Below are positions 33,301-42,127 of a stretch of DNA of 64,000 nucleotides, piece after piece. Source of the stretch: Thermoguttaceae bacterium (GTDB lineage: Bacteria > Planctomycetota > Planctomycetia > Pirellulales > Thermoguttaceae); contig JAFRXD010000098.1 in assembly GCA_017441605.1 (NCBI GenBank), positions 34,900-98,899 of the forward strand. Reading direction: 5' to 3'. Position 1 is the stretch's first letter. Each line of letters opens with the position of its first letter. The notes below the pieces were generated by a model that made no database searches, was not told the origin of the DNA, and saw only the letters and a program-made list of their open reading frames with translations. Both the position numbers and the translations under genes were made by a program.

Positions 33301-36237
33301 CAATTAACCTCGACTTGCAATATAACGATCGACGGCGGCGATCGCGTCGCGATCTCCGGGCAAAACAAGACCCGCGTCCTCGTCAACGAGGCGAAAACCG
33401 CGCTTCTCGGTCTCGAACTGACGTCCGGCGCCGCCGACTCCCTCGGCTCGATCCTCTATAGTTCCGGCGATTTAACACTAGACGGAACGACTATTTCCGG
33501 AGGAAAAGCCCCCGAGGGCGCCCTCAACGGTTCCCTTTACTCGACCGGCGACCTCGTCGCGCGAGACTCGATTATCGAGGGCGCCGCGTCCGGCGTCGGC
33601 GTCCTCGCCTACGGCAAACTTACCGCGAACAATTGCGAGATTCGCGACTGCGCCGCCGGAGGACTCTTCGTCGCCAACGTCGCGACCCTAACCAATTGTT
33701 CCGTTTCAAATAACGGCGATTACGGCGTTTATAACCTGTACGGATCCCTCGAGCTTAAATCGTCCGAGCTCTCCGGCAATAAGGGCGCCGGGCTCGCCAA
33801 TCTCGGGACCGCCACTCTTACCGGCTGTCTCGTTTCCGGAAACAAAGATTCCGGGCTCGTCAATTTGAGCGAGGACGCGGAGAGCTCCGCCAAGTACTCG
33901 GGATCGCTAAAAGTCTACGTCTCGGTTATTAAAGGAAACGAAGCGAGAGAGTTCGGCGGCGGCGTTCGCAATTTGGGAGGCGCCCTCGAGCTCGACAACT
34001 GCGAAATTTCCGCAAACTCCGCCGGAGCGCTCGGGGGAGGCGTTTTCGTCGACTCGGTTCAAGGGCGCGCGAATAGGGCCAATATCGTCAACTGCGCGAT
34101 CGTTGGAAATCGCGGAGGAGACCGCGCCGGGGGCGTTTGCGTCGCGTCCGACTCCTTCGTCCTCAATATGTTCAATTCGATCGTCGCGAAAAACTACTCC
34201 CCGAATCCCAACGCGAACGTCGAGGGAACCCTCGCGGAATCGGTTAGAAACCTAACGTCCGGGAATCCCGCCTTCGTCGTCGGACCGATCTTCTCCGACG
34301 ACGGCGTCCTTACGAACCCCGACGACCTCGATTTGCGACCGACGCGCGACAGCGTCGTCGTCGATTTCGGCGACAACGATCGCGCCGTCGGAAACGTCGA
34401 TTTGCTCGGAAATCCCCGGATCTTCAATGGAACCGTCGATCTCGGTCCCTACGAGTTCGTCGCCGTCGGTTCGACTCTCGTAACGACCCTCGTCGACTCC
34501 TTCGATTTCAACGACGACGAAACCTCCCTCCGCGAAGCCCTCTATTTCGCAAAGGACGGCGATCTCGTCTCCTTCGAGTCCTCCTTAAACGGAACGATCG
34601 CCCTCGACTCGACGTTGGAAATCAATTCCGACGTCGCCGTCGTCGGGTTCGGACGAATCGCCCTCGACGGGAAAGGCGCCGTTCGGATTCTCGTAAACAA
34701 CGCGTCCGCGTCGATTTCCGGGCTAACCTTCCAAAACGGACTAGCCGACGGCGATGGCGGCGCCCTCCTCAACTTCGGCGACCTAACCCTCGAAAACTGC
34801 TCCTTCTCCGCGAATCGCGCGACCAACGGAGGCGCGATCGCCTCCGCCGCGAGCGCGACGACCGCGATCGTCGAGTCGACCTTCCTCGACAATTCCGCGA
34901 CCGTCCTCGGCGGAGCCCTCTACAACGCGGGCGATTTGCGCGCGACGTCCGCGAGATTCGCGCGAAACGCCGCCGGAGAGTCCGGGGGCTCTCTCTACGG
35001 ACTGGGGAAAGTCCTTCTCGTCAATTCCGCGCTCGTCGATTCGACCGCCGGCGTTTCCGGTGGAGGAATCGCCCAAGCGCTCGGGGAAATAACCCTCGTC
35101 AACTGCTCGATCGCCGGAAACGACGCGCCGAGCGGAGGCGGTCTCGACCTGAGCTCCTGCTCCGCGACCCTCTTCAACAACGTTATCGCCCTTAATTCCG
35201 AGGACGTCGCAATTTCCGAATCGACGACCTACGTCGATCGCGTTCTCTCCTCCTACGAATTTGACGACGACGAGACGACGAACTACCTATTCGATCCGAC
35301 CAAGCCCCTCTTCGTCAACGCGACCGCCGGAAACTACCGACTCGCCGACGGTTCCCAAGCCGTCGACAAAGCCTCGACCGAGCGCGCGAGGGAGTTCGAA
35401 CTAACGACTTGGGCTCGCGACCTCGCCGGCTCGGCTCGATATATTGGAAATTCGCTTGATTTGGGCGCTTACGAGTCCGCGACAGTCGTCGATTCGATCG
35501 TCTCCGAGAACTGCGATCTCGAATTCCGAGTCGACGCGCGAGAGAGCGACAAAATCTACTGGGATCTCTCCGGAACCGGAACCGGCGATTTCGTTGAAAC
35601 GAGCCCCGACTTCTGGCGCTCGCCCCTCGAACTGGGGCTCGAGCCCGGCGTCGCGACCTACCGCGCCAAAGTCGTCGATTCGAGCGGCGCCGTCGTCGCG
35701 GAGCGCTCCCTCGTCGTCCAAGAGACCCGCGTTCTACCCCTCGTAAACGCCGAAATCCTCCCGACTCCGTTCGACGACGCGATCGTCCTCTCCGTCGACG
35801 CTCGATTCCTGGGAACGATTCCGGATCGCTCCTGGCGCGTCGACTGGGGCGACGGAACCTCCGACGTCGTCGTCGAAGACTCCTTCGTCGTCGGAAAATT
35901 CTACGACGCGTCCAGACTCGGCGCTCGGGAAATCGATCTCGTCTTGGTCGGAGCCGACGGACGCGACGAATGGACCTATCAAATCGGGCTCTTCGATCCG
36001 ACCGAAAACGGCGCGTCCTCCGCGGAACTCGACGAGAACGGCGCGATCGACCTTTTGGCGAGCGCGATCGTCGAGGAAACCGCGAGCGCCGAGCCGAAGG
36101 CGCTCTTCGAAGAGCCGGAAGACGCGAGAGCCGTCGTCTTCGCGACGTTCGCGACCGAGCGCGACCCGTTTTCGATCGACGCGCTCAAGAAAAAAGAAAA
36201 GCGCTCCGCGCTAGATTTCGCGTGGGAAGAGGAATAG
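30358..36237 (+). CDS. giant right-handed beta-helix surface protein with planctomycete sorting motif
   Basis: 1959 residues. The basic start and the motif GRFEPLEARELLAV (residues 26-39) are the planctomycete N-terminal export/sorting type; there is no classic signal peptide. The body is parallel beta-helix with repeated strands such as LTLKNCSFQNG, TLTNCSVSNN and LVNCSIAGN. Three similar modules open with VDS/DDS...TSLREALY near residues 521, 939 and 1378, each followed by GTI-L...DG-I-L and ending in a choice-of-anchor-type segment (AVDLGPYEY-like). From about 1700 two beta-sandwich, PKD-like regions follow (WDLSGTGTGDF, WRVDWGDGTSD). The C-terminus is short and charged. Likely an exported, calcium- or glycan-binding surface protein. 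GGAAAGGA is 12 bases before the ATG. Confidence 0.85.
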   Translation: MKKTTKKGFLSRFRANSDRPVAPKRGRFEPLEARELLAVSAVEYAAIRDAYPEFDLPQAIGDLNVVEIDASELSLQALKDALETAGGTAKDDLIVVRTTAARNAVSYAKSSDQIVVDFDPEIFGSATIVALGSSPLTIDAGGVSRALTLAVGKLNLGNVALVDGTATDRGGLLYNKGSLTLKNCSFQNGSTPDGGLGGSLYSSGEILAIDSSFDRAESEFGVYSTGAAEFANCSFDSNSGAGLYAEAEAETLLRNCSVSNNPGAGIVNKYGAITLVDCVVSNNGGVGVDNAGSASITTSTLSSNGDSGLVNRSFQAGSPFSALVNVARSKIVANRAENGAGVLNLGGIATLSNCELSQNVASDSGGGLSCQFLEGYSNQTTLVNCSIAGNVAGNRGGGVLVEPSFGCAARNTIVATNFTGDLDQDVSGSVSGRNNLFGSSPRFVVAPIYDLASATLTNGDSLDLRLAANSPAINAGDSSVVGTNDLDLAGAGRLYGKSVDLGPYEYRGTGEQAPAPVYVVDTLVDSLDPTDGVTSLREALYYAEGSGATITFASNLAGTIKLRAQLVVSTPITVDGDSRIVLDAQNGSRVLLAEAATTLKGLELRNGKTAGDGALVRAQASFAAQNSSFASADAQAALYLLGASTLTNCSVSGSANDAIYSSGSLTFDSGSVAQNAGRGIVNDYGTLIVKNASVRDNGSSGVFNIGSATVLGSILENNADSAVVNQSVVVSDASVFASTLDLKNSILRGNAAERGAAVRNVFGRVEAIGSDFSANVAATDGGAIYNEVDPRGVNSIALRNCSVAGNVAGSVGGGVASESGALFAIYNSIVAMNLSGDFDSNVSGEVSVSVASQIGGNPGFVVAPLFDFQRNVLTNASALDLRLTANSPLLDAGDNSELGSGVSTDLVGAPRIWNGKVDLGAYEYSGSGETSVEPTGVVTVLDDSFNLDDGKTSLREALYWARPGQTITFAPGLAGTIKLNAQLTSTCNITIDGGDRVAISGQNKTRVLVNEAKTALLGLELTSGAADSLGSILYSSGDLTLDGTTISGGKAPEGALNGSLYSTGDLVARDSIIEGAASGVGVLAYGKLTANNCEIRDCAAGGLFVANVATLTNCSVSNNGDYGVYNLYGSLELKSSELSGNKGAGLANLGTATLTGCLVSGNKDSGLVNLSEDAESSAKYSGSLKVYVSVIKGNEAREFGGGVRNLGGALELDNCEISANSAGALGGGVFVDSVQGRANRANIVNCAIVGNRGGDRAGGVCVASDSFVLNMFNSIVAKNYSPNPNANVEGTLAESVRNLTSGNPAFVVGPIFSDDGVLTNPDDLDLRPTRDSVVVDFGDNDRAVGNVDLLGNPRIFNGTVDLGPYEFVAVGSTLVTTLVDSFDFNDDETSLREALYFAKDGDLVSFESSLNGTIALDSTLEINSDVAVVGFGRIALDGKGAVRILVNNASASISGLTFQNGLADGDGGALLNFGDLTLENCSFSANRATNGGAIASAASATTAIVESTFLDNSATVLGGALYNAGDLRATSARFARNAAGESGGSLYGLGKVLLVNSALVDSTAGVSGGGIAQALGEITLVNCSIAGNDAPSGGGLDLSSCSATLFNNVIALNSEDVAISESTTYVDRVLSSYEFDDDETTNYLFDPTKPLFVNATAGNYRLADGSQAVDKASTERAREFELTTWARDLAGSARYIGNSLDLGAYESATVVDSIVSENCDLEFRVDARESDKIYWDLSGTGTGDFVETSPDFWRSPLELGLEPGVATYRAKVVDSSGAVVAERSLVVQETRVLPLVNAEILPTPFDDAIVLSVDARFLGTIPDRSWRVDWGDGTSDVVVEDSFVVGKFYDASRLGAREIDLVLVGADGRDEWTYQIGLFDPTENGASSAELDENGAIDLLASAIVEETASAEPKALFEEPEDARAVVFATFATERDPFSIDALKKKEKRSALDFAWEEE

Positions 36238-36264
36238 AAAAAGCGCTCCGACGCGAACGAAAAA

Positions 36265-36301
36265 AGCCGAGCGGTCTTTTCCGCTCGGCTTTATATTTTT
36301 T
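36265..36301. terminator. bidirectional terminator after the beta-helix gene
   Basis: AGCCGAGCGG, six-base loop, CCGCTCGGCT: a perfect ten-base stem with an A-run before and a TTATATTTTTT run after. It lies between two converging genes. Confidence 0.88.
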
Positions 36302-36328
36302 AGGCGAGAACCCGATCGCTCGATCGCG

Positions 36329-37033
36329 CTAGCAACGAAGGAAATCCTCTTGAACGACCGAGGTCGCGGAAACTTTCGTCGACAAATTGTACTCTTTCGC
36401 CTCGTACGTCAGAAGAATCATCGCGCAAATCGTTACGAAAATCGCGGCGAGCGCGACGAGCGCGTCGAATAGACTCGGAACTCGACCCTTCTTCGTTTGA
36501 CTCGCCCACATAAAGGGAATCGACAGAAGGACGATTCCGAGAACGTCGAAGACGATCAGATACATAAGCGCGTCGCCCCCCTTGCTCGCGAGCGCCGCGA
36601 CGTTGGCCCCGACCACTCCGACGAACAGCAGGAACGCCAGGAGATAGATCGATCGACGCGCGCCCTTGTTGGGATCGGCGGCGTTGTCCGCTTCCGACTC
36701 GACCTTCGCGCTAGACGACTTGGCCGGCTTTTCCTTCTTCGGCTTCGGGGCCTTGGCGGGTTTGGCCGGCTTGGAGCGCTTCGACGATTTCGAGAGCGAA
36801 AGCTCGGAAGACGCGCTCGCGTCGGAAACGACGCCGACCGGCTCGCTAAATCTAAATGGCTCCGAGTTGGAAACCTCGTCGATCTCGGCGAAAGGATTGC
36901 TCGCCGTAACGGAGGAAGACGCGGCGACGTCCAAATCGGGAACGTTCGTCTCCGAAAACTCGCTGGCAAAATCGTTGGCGTCGGAGAACAGAGGATCTAA
37001 TTCGGAATCGGATGAACTGGGAGTGGTGGACAC
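36329..37033 (-). CDS. hypothetical membrane protein with long disordered N-terminus
   Basis: 234 residues from a GTG at 37033 that has AGGAGG six bases upstream, a much better start than the longer frame to 37111. The first 125 residues are Ser/Asp/Glu-rich, then Lys/Pro-rich (KPAKPAKAPKPKKEKPAK), with no fold expected. Three hydrophobic helices follow (SIYLLAFLLFVGVVGANVAAL, ALMYLIVFDVLGIVLLSIPF, LFDALVALAAIFVTICAMILL). I do not recognise the family. It is a single gene convergent with the beta-helix gene. It could be an inner-membrane scaffold with a cytoplasmic tail, which is only an inference from topology. Confidence 0.6.
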   Translation of the reverse strand: MSTTPSSSDSELDPLFSDANDFASEFSETNVPDLDVAASSSVTASNPFAEIDEVSNSEPFRFSEPVGVVSDASASSELSLSKSSKRSKPAKPAKAPKPKKEKPAKSSSAKVESEADNAADPNKGARRSIYLLAFLLFVGVVGANVAALASKGGDALMYLIVFDVLGIVLLSIPFMWASQTKKGRVPSLFDALVALAAIFVTICAMILLTYEAKEYNLSTKVSATSVVQEDFLRC

Positions 37034-37296
37034 GTCTATCCTCCTGTTAGGGGCGAACGGCGACGGCGACGACGAACGACTCGACGACGCAACGCATATA
37101 CCGCGACGCAATAAAAAAAGCGTCCGTCTTTAGTATAATCCTAATTTTACCGAGCGCCACAAAAAACGCCCTTTTCTTTCCAAAAAAATCCTTTTTCCGT
37201 ATTTTCGGAGGGCTCTTTTGGCATTATACTAACCGTCGTCTTAATCGTTATCGCCGTTAGAACGCGCCCGGCGACGATTTTTAAGAAAGGATCCCC

Positions 37297-37728
37297 ATGA
37301 GCTATCAATCCCCGTTGTCGCCGTCCGATCGTCCGAGAAAAGCCGACGTCTCGCCCGAAAAGCTGTGCGAGTATTGCAACGGCAAATGCTGTCGCTACTT
37401 CGCGCTGCCGATCGACGTCCCGACAAATTACGAGGAATTCGATTTCGTTCGCTGGTATCTTCTGCACGACCGCGCGACCGTCTTCGTCGAGGACGGGAAT
37501 TGGTTCCTTATGGTCCAAACCGTCTGCAAGGCGCTTCGGCCCGACAACCGCTGCGCGATCTATGAAAAGCGCCCCCAAATCTGTCGCGATTACACGACCG
37601 AAAGATGCGAGTACGAAGACCTCTTCGTCTTCGAGAAATACTTTGAAACCCCAGAGCAGATCGAGGAGTACGCCCAAGCCGTTCTCGGACCGCGACCCGG
37701 GCAAGGATTTAGAACTCCCAAGCCGTAA
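37297..37728 (+). CDS. YkgJ-type cysteine-cluster protein
   Basis: 143 residues with the cysteine pattern of the YkgJ (UPF0153/Fe-S or zinc cluster) family: LCEYCNGKCCRYF near residue 24, VCKALRPDNRCAIYEKRPQICRDY near 75-98, and ERCEYED. Members are thought to bind a metal cluster through these Cys residues, and the reaction is unknown. AAAGGA is six bases before the ATG. It stands alone, with its end only 15 bases from the convergent SLOG gene. Confidence 0.82.
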   Translation: MSYQSPLSPSDRPRKADVSPEKLCEYCNGKCCRYFALPIDVPTNYEEFDFVRWYLLHDRATVFVEDGNWFLMVQTVCKALRPDNRCAIYEKRPQICRDYTTERCEYEDLFVFEKYFETPEQIEEYAQAVLGPRPGQGFRTPKP

Positions 37729-37743
37729 CGGCGCCCCGGGCGC

Positions 37744-38448
37744 TTATTTCGCGCCCCGAAGGAAGGCGCGAACCCTTTTGACGCCTTTCTCGATCGGCTC
37801 GAAAACGAACGGGGCGCTCGACGAGCGCAAAACCGCGAGATTCCCCGCCCCCTCGATCGGATCCGGAACGTAAATCTTCGTCCCGTCCGCCCCCTTCTTT
37901 CGCTTTAATTCCGGGGTCGAAATCGCGAAAACCGTCTTCCCGCGCTCCAGCGCCTTGAGCGCGACGTCGACCGTGCCCCCCGGCTTCCGTATCGACGCGT
38001 CCCCGTTCCAAAACGCCAGAATCGCGTCGCAGCGCTCGACCAGCTCCTCTCCCAGCCAAACGTACCCCGAGAGGGGATCCTCAAGGGGCGCCAATTGTTC
38101 GACGATCGAGTCGCTTTCGCGCAAAAGCTCGCGATAGTCGTCGAGTTCCGAGCGCCCGTCCTCGCGCGGCGCGCTCTTGAAATCCCGAGCGTACGACTCC
38201 CGGTCTCGCGGCAAAAGCGCGACCAAATAGATCGTCGCGCGCGTCGCGATCCGCCGAGCGTCGAGCGCCGCGCGCGCCGCGATCGAGTCCGCCCCGACCG
38301 CCAGCCCGTCGTAGAGCGACAGCGTCCCCGAGAACTCGCTCGCGAGCGTCTCGAAAAAGACGCGCGCGGACTTCTCGACCGCCGCGCGCGCCTCCGGAAC
38401 GATGTGTCGGCGCCCGGTAACCCCGAGCTTGAGCGTCGCGTCGTTCAT
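37744..38448 (-). CDS. SLOG-superfamily (DprA/LOG-like) nucleotide-binding protein
   Basis: 234 residues. LKLGVTGRRHIVPEA at the start, SLYDGLAVGADSIAARAALD, ATIYLVALLPRDRESYARDF and VERCDAILAFWNGDASIRKPGGT-DVALKALERGKTVFAIS follow the Rossmann-like SLOG fold pattern. In this fold the glycine-rich loop and the PGGT segment bind nucleotides or derived signals. SLOG proteins often act as sensors in conflict systems, but no effector is visible here. The long open frame to 39156 overlaps metY and is not used; the ATG at 38448 is just nine bases after the metY stop. Confidence 0.65.
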   Translation of the reverse strand: MNDATLKLGVTGRRHIVPEARAAVEKSARVFFETLASEFSGTLSLYDGLAVGADSIAARAALDARRIATRATIYLVALLPRDRESYARDFKSAPREDGRSELDDYRELLRESDSIVEQLAPLEDPLSGYVWLGEELVERCDAILAFWNGDASIRKPGGTVDVALKALERGKTVFAISTPELKRKKGADGTKIYVPDPIEGAGNLAVLRSSSAPFVFEPIEKGVKRVRAFLRGAK

Positions 38449-38456
38449 ACGTCGAC

Positions 38457-39737
38457 TCAAACGCAAGCGAGCGCTTGATCTAGGTCGGCGATCAGATCCT
38501 CGACGTCCTCGATTCCGAGCGAAAGTCGGATCATATCGGGACCGACGCCGCAGGCGACGAGCTCTTCGTCGGAGAGCTGGCGATGGGTCGCGTTGGCGGG
38601 GTGCAGCACGCAGGAGCGCGCGTCGGCGACGTGCGTCTCGATCGCCGCGACTTGAAGTTTCGCCATAAACGCCTCGGCGGCTTTGCGACCCCCTTGGACT
38701 CCGAACGAAACCACGCCGCAACTCCCGTTCGGCAAGTACTTTTGCGCGAGCGAATAGTAGCGATTGCTCTTGAGGCCAGGGTAGTTGACCCACGCGACTT
38801 TGTCGTGGGCTTCGAGCCATTCGGCGACTTTTTGACCGTTTTCCGAATGCCGCTTCATGCGCAAATGGAGCGACTCCAACCCCAGATTGAGCAGGAACGC
38901 GTTCATCGGCGATTGGATCGAACCGAAGTCGCGCATCAACTGCGCGGTGCATTTGGTGATAAACGCGCCCCCTTGCCCGAACTTCTCCGCGTACACGATT
39001 CCGTGATAGCTCTCGTCCGGGGTCGTTAGACCGGGGAATTTGTCTTTGTGCTCGAACCAGTTGAAATTCCCGGAGTCGACGATGCACCCGCCCACGCCCG
39101 CGCCGTGTCCGTCCATATATTTCGTCGTCGAGTGAGTGACGATATCGCAACCCCATTCGATCGGTCGGCAGTTGATCGGGGTCGGGAACGTGTTGTCGAC
39201 GATAAGCGGAACTCCGTGTCTGTGCGCGGCTTTCGCGAATCGCTCGATATCGAGCACGGAGAGCGCGGGGTTGGCGATCGTCTCCCCGAACACCGCCTTC
39301 GTGTTCGGTTTAAACGCCGCTTCCAATTCCTCTTCCGAAGCGTCCGGTTGCACGAACGTGAAGTCGATTCCCATGCGGCGCATCGTCACGTTGAACAAAT
39401 TGAACGTTCCCCCGTAAATCGCGGAGGACGAGACGATGTGGTCGCCCGTCGACGCCAAGTTGAACGTCGAGAAGAAGTTCGCCGCCTGACCGGAGCTGGT
39501 CAGCATCGCCGCGGTTCCCCCTTCGAGCGCCGCGATTTTCGCCGCGACATAGTCGTTCGTCGGATTTTGAAGACGCGTGTAGAAATACCCGGAGGCTTCG
39601 AGATCGAAGAGTTTCCCCATCGCCTCGCTCGATTCGTACCGGAAGGTCGTGCTCTGAACGATGGGAATTTGACGCGGCTCGCCGTTGTTCGGACGATAAC
39701 CCGCTTGTACGCATCTGGTGCCGATTTGTTGAGTCAT
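38457..39737 (-). CDS. metY: O-acetylhomoserine sulfhydrylase MetY
   Basis: 426 residues. PLP enzyme of the Cys/Met-metabolism family that makes homocysteine from O-acetylhomoserine and sulfide in the cytoplasm. Motifs: QSTTFRYESSEAMGKLF, YTRLQNPTNDYVAAKIAALE, SSGQAANFF, VDNTFPTPINCRPIEWG, THSTTKYMDGHG with the PLP lysine, and the ending RLSLGIEDVEDLIADL. The length and QNPTNDY motif favour MetY over MetB/MetC. GGAGG lies nine bases before the ATG. A TATAAT (39856-39851, minus) upstream may be its -10. The SLOG gene follows in the same direction. Confidence 0.93.
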   Translation of the reverse strand: MTQQIGTRCVQAGYRPNNGEPRQIPIVQSTTFRYESSEAMGKLFDLEASGYFYTRLQNPTNDYVAAKIAALEGGTAAMLTSSGQAANFFSTFNLASTGDHIVSSSAIYGGTFNLFNVTMRRMGIDFTFVQPDASEEELEAAFKPNTKAVFGETIANPALSVLDIERFAKAAHRHGVPLIVDNTFPTPINCRPIEWGCDIVTHSTTKYMDGHGAGVGGCIVDSGNFNWFEHKDKFPGLTTPDESYHGIVYAEKFGQGGAFITKCTAQLMRDFGSIQSPMNAFLLNLGLESLHLRMKRHSENGQKVAEWLEAHDKVAWVNYPGLKSNRYYSLAQKYLPNGSCGVVSFGVQGGRKAAEAFMAKLQVAAIETHVADARSCVLHPANATHRQLSDEELVACGVGPDMIRLSLGIEDVEDLIADLDQALACV

Positions 39738-39891
39738 TGAAAAAAACCTCCGTAAAACGCTCGACCCGATTGCGGACGAGGCGCTTTTATGTTACCCTTA
39801 GGGGGCGGCGCGTCGGAAAACCTCTTTTCGACCCGTCGCGAACGTCGTCGATTATACCAATGCGAACCTCGCTTCAAAAGGGGGCGTTACG

Positions 39892-41952
39892 ATGAAATTT
39901 TACCGAACGTTGTTCGTTTGCGCCGCGCTCGCGCTCGCTTTGCCCGGGCGTTTCGCGAGCGGATTCGAAAGCGATTTCTCCCGACTCGTCGAAACCGCGC
40001 GCGCCGCCGCGCCGACTATGGTCCAATTCCTGCGCGCGAATCTCTCCGCCGCGACCGGAGAAGACCAAAAAGAAGTCGACGCGCGCGCGAAGGAAATCGC
40101 GCCAATGCTCGCCGACGCGCCGAACTACGGCGCTAGAACCGCCCCGAGAGAGCTCTGGGACAAGCTCGCCGCCAATCCGAGCGCCAAGAACATCGTCAAA
40201 TCCGCGGAAGACTTTCTCGACCAACCGTTGCCCGATATGCCCGAGTCCCTCTACAAAGAGTTCCTCGAAAACGGCAATCGCGACAACTACCAGCGCGTCT
40301 TCGGCGCCCTGACCCGCCGAATCGATCATCTGACCCTCGCGGAAATGTTCGAGAACAAAGGTCGATTCCTCGACGCCCTCGACAAGGCGATCCTCTATTT
40401 CTGCGACCAGCCCTCTTGGCTCCTGCCCGCCCACGACAAAGGCGGAGAAGTCTACGACGGCAAGGCGATCTACTCCGACCTCGGCGCGACCCTAGCCGCC
40501 GGCAATCTCGCGATAACGATCAATCTACTCGAGGACAAGCTCCCCGCCGAGACCGTCGAGCGCGCGAAGAGCGAAATCGAGCGGCGAATTCTCGCCCCCT
40601 ACCGCGACGCGATCGCCGCTCAGCCCCCCGCCGGCATGTGGTGGATGCGAACCGTCAATAACTGGAACGCCGTTTGCCACGCCGGAACCGTCGCCGCCGC
40701 GCTCAACGTCCTCGACTCCAAAGAAGATCGCGCCCTCTTCCTGGCGGGCGCCGACTACTTCTCCGAAAAATACTTTATGCAAGGCTTTACTAATGACGGA
40801 TATTGCTCCGAGGGCATGGGGTACTGGAACTACGGGTTCGGAAACTACCTAGTTCTCGGCGCCCTGGCTCGAAACGCGACCGATGGAAAACTCGACTTCT
40901 TCCGTTTCCCGAAAATCCGCGCGATTCTCGACTACGCCCCGAACCTTGAAATCGATAAAGGCAACTGCGCCGTCTTCGCCGACTGCTCGATGACCGCGAA
41001 GCCGAGCGCCCTCTACGTTGGGTACCTAAGCCGTCTCAAAGGATACGGTTACACCGATTTCGAGAAAAACGGTCTCGGCGACAAATTCCGCTTTGGCGAT
41101 CAAATGGAAATCGCCTCCTTCGGGTTCGACGTCGACGTCACCTTCGCCGAACCGGGCGAGAGCAAAGAGTTTAAACTCCCGCTCCGAACCGATTTTCCCG
41201 ACGCCGGAGCTTTGATCTGCCGCCCGAGCCCCGACGCGAAAGGCGCCTATTTCGCCGTCGCCCTCAAGGGCGGTTCCAACGGCGAGTTGCACAACCACAA
41301 CGACGTCGGGTCCTACTCCCTCCTTATGGGCGACGCTTCGAAACCGAAAGATCCCGACGTCTTTATCAGCCGAGATCCCGGCGGCGAGCGATACACCGCG
41401 CGAACCTTTAGCTCCCGCCGCTACGAGGGCCAGCTGCTCAACTCCTTCGGGCATCCCGTCCCCAGAATCGCGGGCAAACTCCAATCCGCCGGCGGCGGCG
41501 CCAAAGGGATTTTCATCGAAAAGGAGACTTCCGACGCGCTCGACAAATTCGTTATCGATTTCAAAAGCGCCTACGACGTCCCGACCCTCGACAAACTAAC
41601 GCGAACCTTCGAGTACGGTCGCGCGACCGGAGACGACCCCGGCTTCTTCAAAATCGTCGACTCCGTCTCGTTTAAAGACGGCGCGAAAGAAGATTTTGAA
41701 ACCGCGATTATCACTTTCGAAAAAGTCGAGATCAAATCGGACGGCGACGCGATCGTCGCGACCGTCGGCCCCGCGACCGTTACCGTCGCCGCCGTCGACG
41801 CCGACGGAAACTCCCTCAAACTCGTCGCCGAAGAAACGATCGTCGGAAAAGACGATCCCTCGACCGTCAACAAGCCGACTCGCGTCGCTTTCCGCGTCGA
41901 CGGAAAAACGAACTCCGCGATCGCGACCCAGTCGTTCGCGCCCGCGAAATAA
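39892..41952 (+). CDS. secreted heparinase II/III-like polysaccharide lyase
   Basis: 686 residues. Signal peptide to about residue 23 (LPGRFASG). The N-terminal two-thirds form an (alpha/alpha) toroid: RTVNNWNAVCHAGTVAAAL and GYCSEGMGYWNYGFGNYLVL. The beta-sandwich starts around residue 410 and holds the family's GELHNHNDVGSYSLLMGD motif. Family enzymes cleave uronic-acid-containing glycans by beta-elimination, usually with Tyr and His, and candidates are the Tyr of YWNYGFGNY and the His residues of HNHND. The substrate is not readable. It is divergent from metY and not in an operon. It may degrade the host or own polysaccharide. Confidence 0.85.
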   Translation: MKFYRTLFVCAALALALPGRFASGFESDFSRLVETARAAAPTMVQFLRANLSAATGEDQKEVDARAKEIAPMLADAPNYGARTAPRELWDKLAANPSAKNIVKSAEDFLDQPLPDMPESLYKEFLENGNRDNYQRVFGALTRRIDHLTLAEMFENKGRFLDALDKAILYFCDQPSWLLPAHDKGGEVYDGKAIYSDLGATLAAGNLAITINLLEDKLPAETVERAKSEIERRILAPYRDAIAAQPPAGMWWMRTVNNWNAVCHAGTVAAALNVLDSKEDRALFLAGADYFSEKYFMQGFTNDGYCSEGMGYWNYGFGNYLVLGALARNATDGKLDFFRFPKIRAILDYAPNLEIDKGNCAVFADCSMTAKPSALYVGYLSRLKGYGYTDFEKNGLGDKFRFGDQMEIASFGFDVDVTFAEPGESKEFKLPLRTDFPDAGALICRPSPDAKGAYFAVALKGGSNGELHNHNDVGSYSLLMGDASKPKDPDVFISRDPGGERYTARTFSSRRYEGQLLNSFGHPVPRIAGKLQSAGGGAKGIFIEKETSDALDKFVIDFKSAYDVPTLDKLTRTFEYGRATGDDPGFFKIVDSVSFKDGAKEDFETAIITFEKVEIKSDGDAIVATVGPATVTVAAVDADGNSLKLVAEETIVGKDDPSTVNKPTRVAFRVDGKTNSAIATQSFAPAK

Positions 41953-42042
41953 GCGCGCCGAGAGATTCGCCCTCGTCCCGATCAAGGTCGCCCGACTATC
42001 GTCGAGCGACCTTTTTTGCGCCCCCGAAACGCGCTCGCGGGG

Positions 42043-42070
42043 TTGTCGCTCGCACGAAAGACAATATAAT
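42043..42070 (+). promoter_or_regulatory. trpS promoter
   Basis: TTGTCG (42043-42048), 16-base spacer, TATAAT (42065-42070). The leader to the trpS start is about 50 bases. Confidence 0.6.
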
Positions 42071-42127
42071 GGGGACTCGGCGCGCGAGCGCCGGAACCTT
42101 GCAATTCAACCACATCGAGGAACCGAG

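Noticed and set aside
37744..39156. 470-residue version of the SLOG gene
   Set aside because: The upstream half overlaps metY in another frame and has only arginine-rich shadow sequence; the ATG at 38448 starts the conserved domain.
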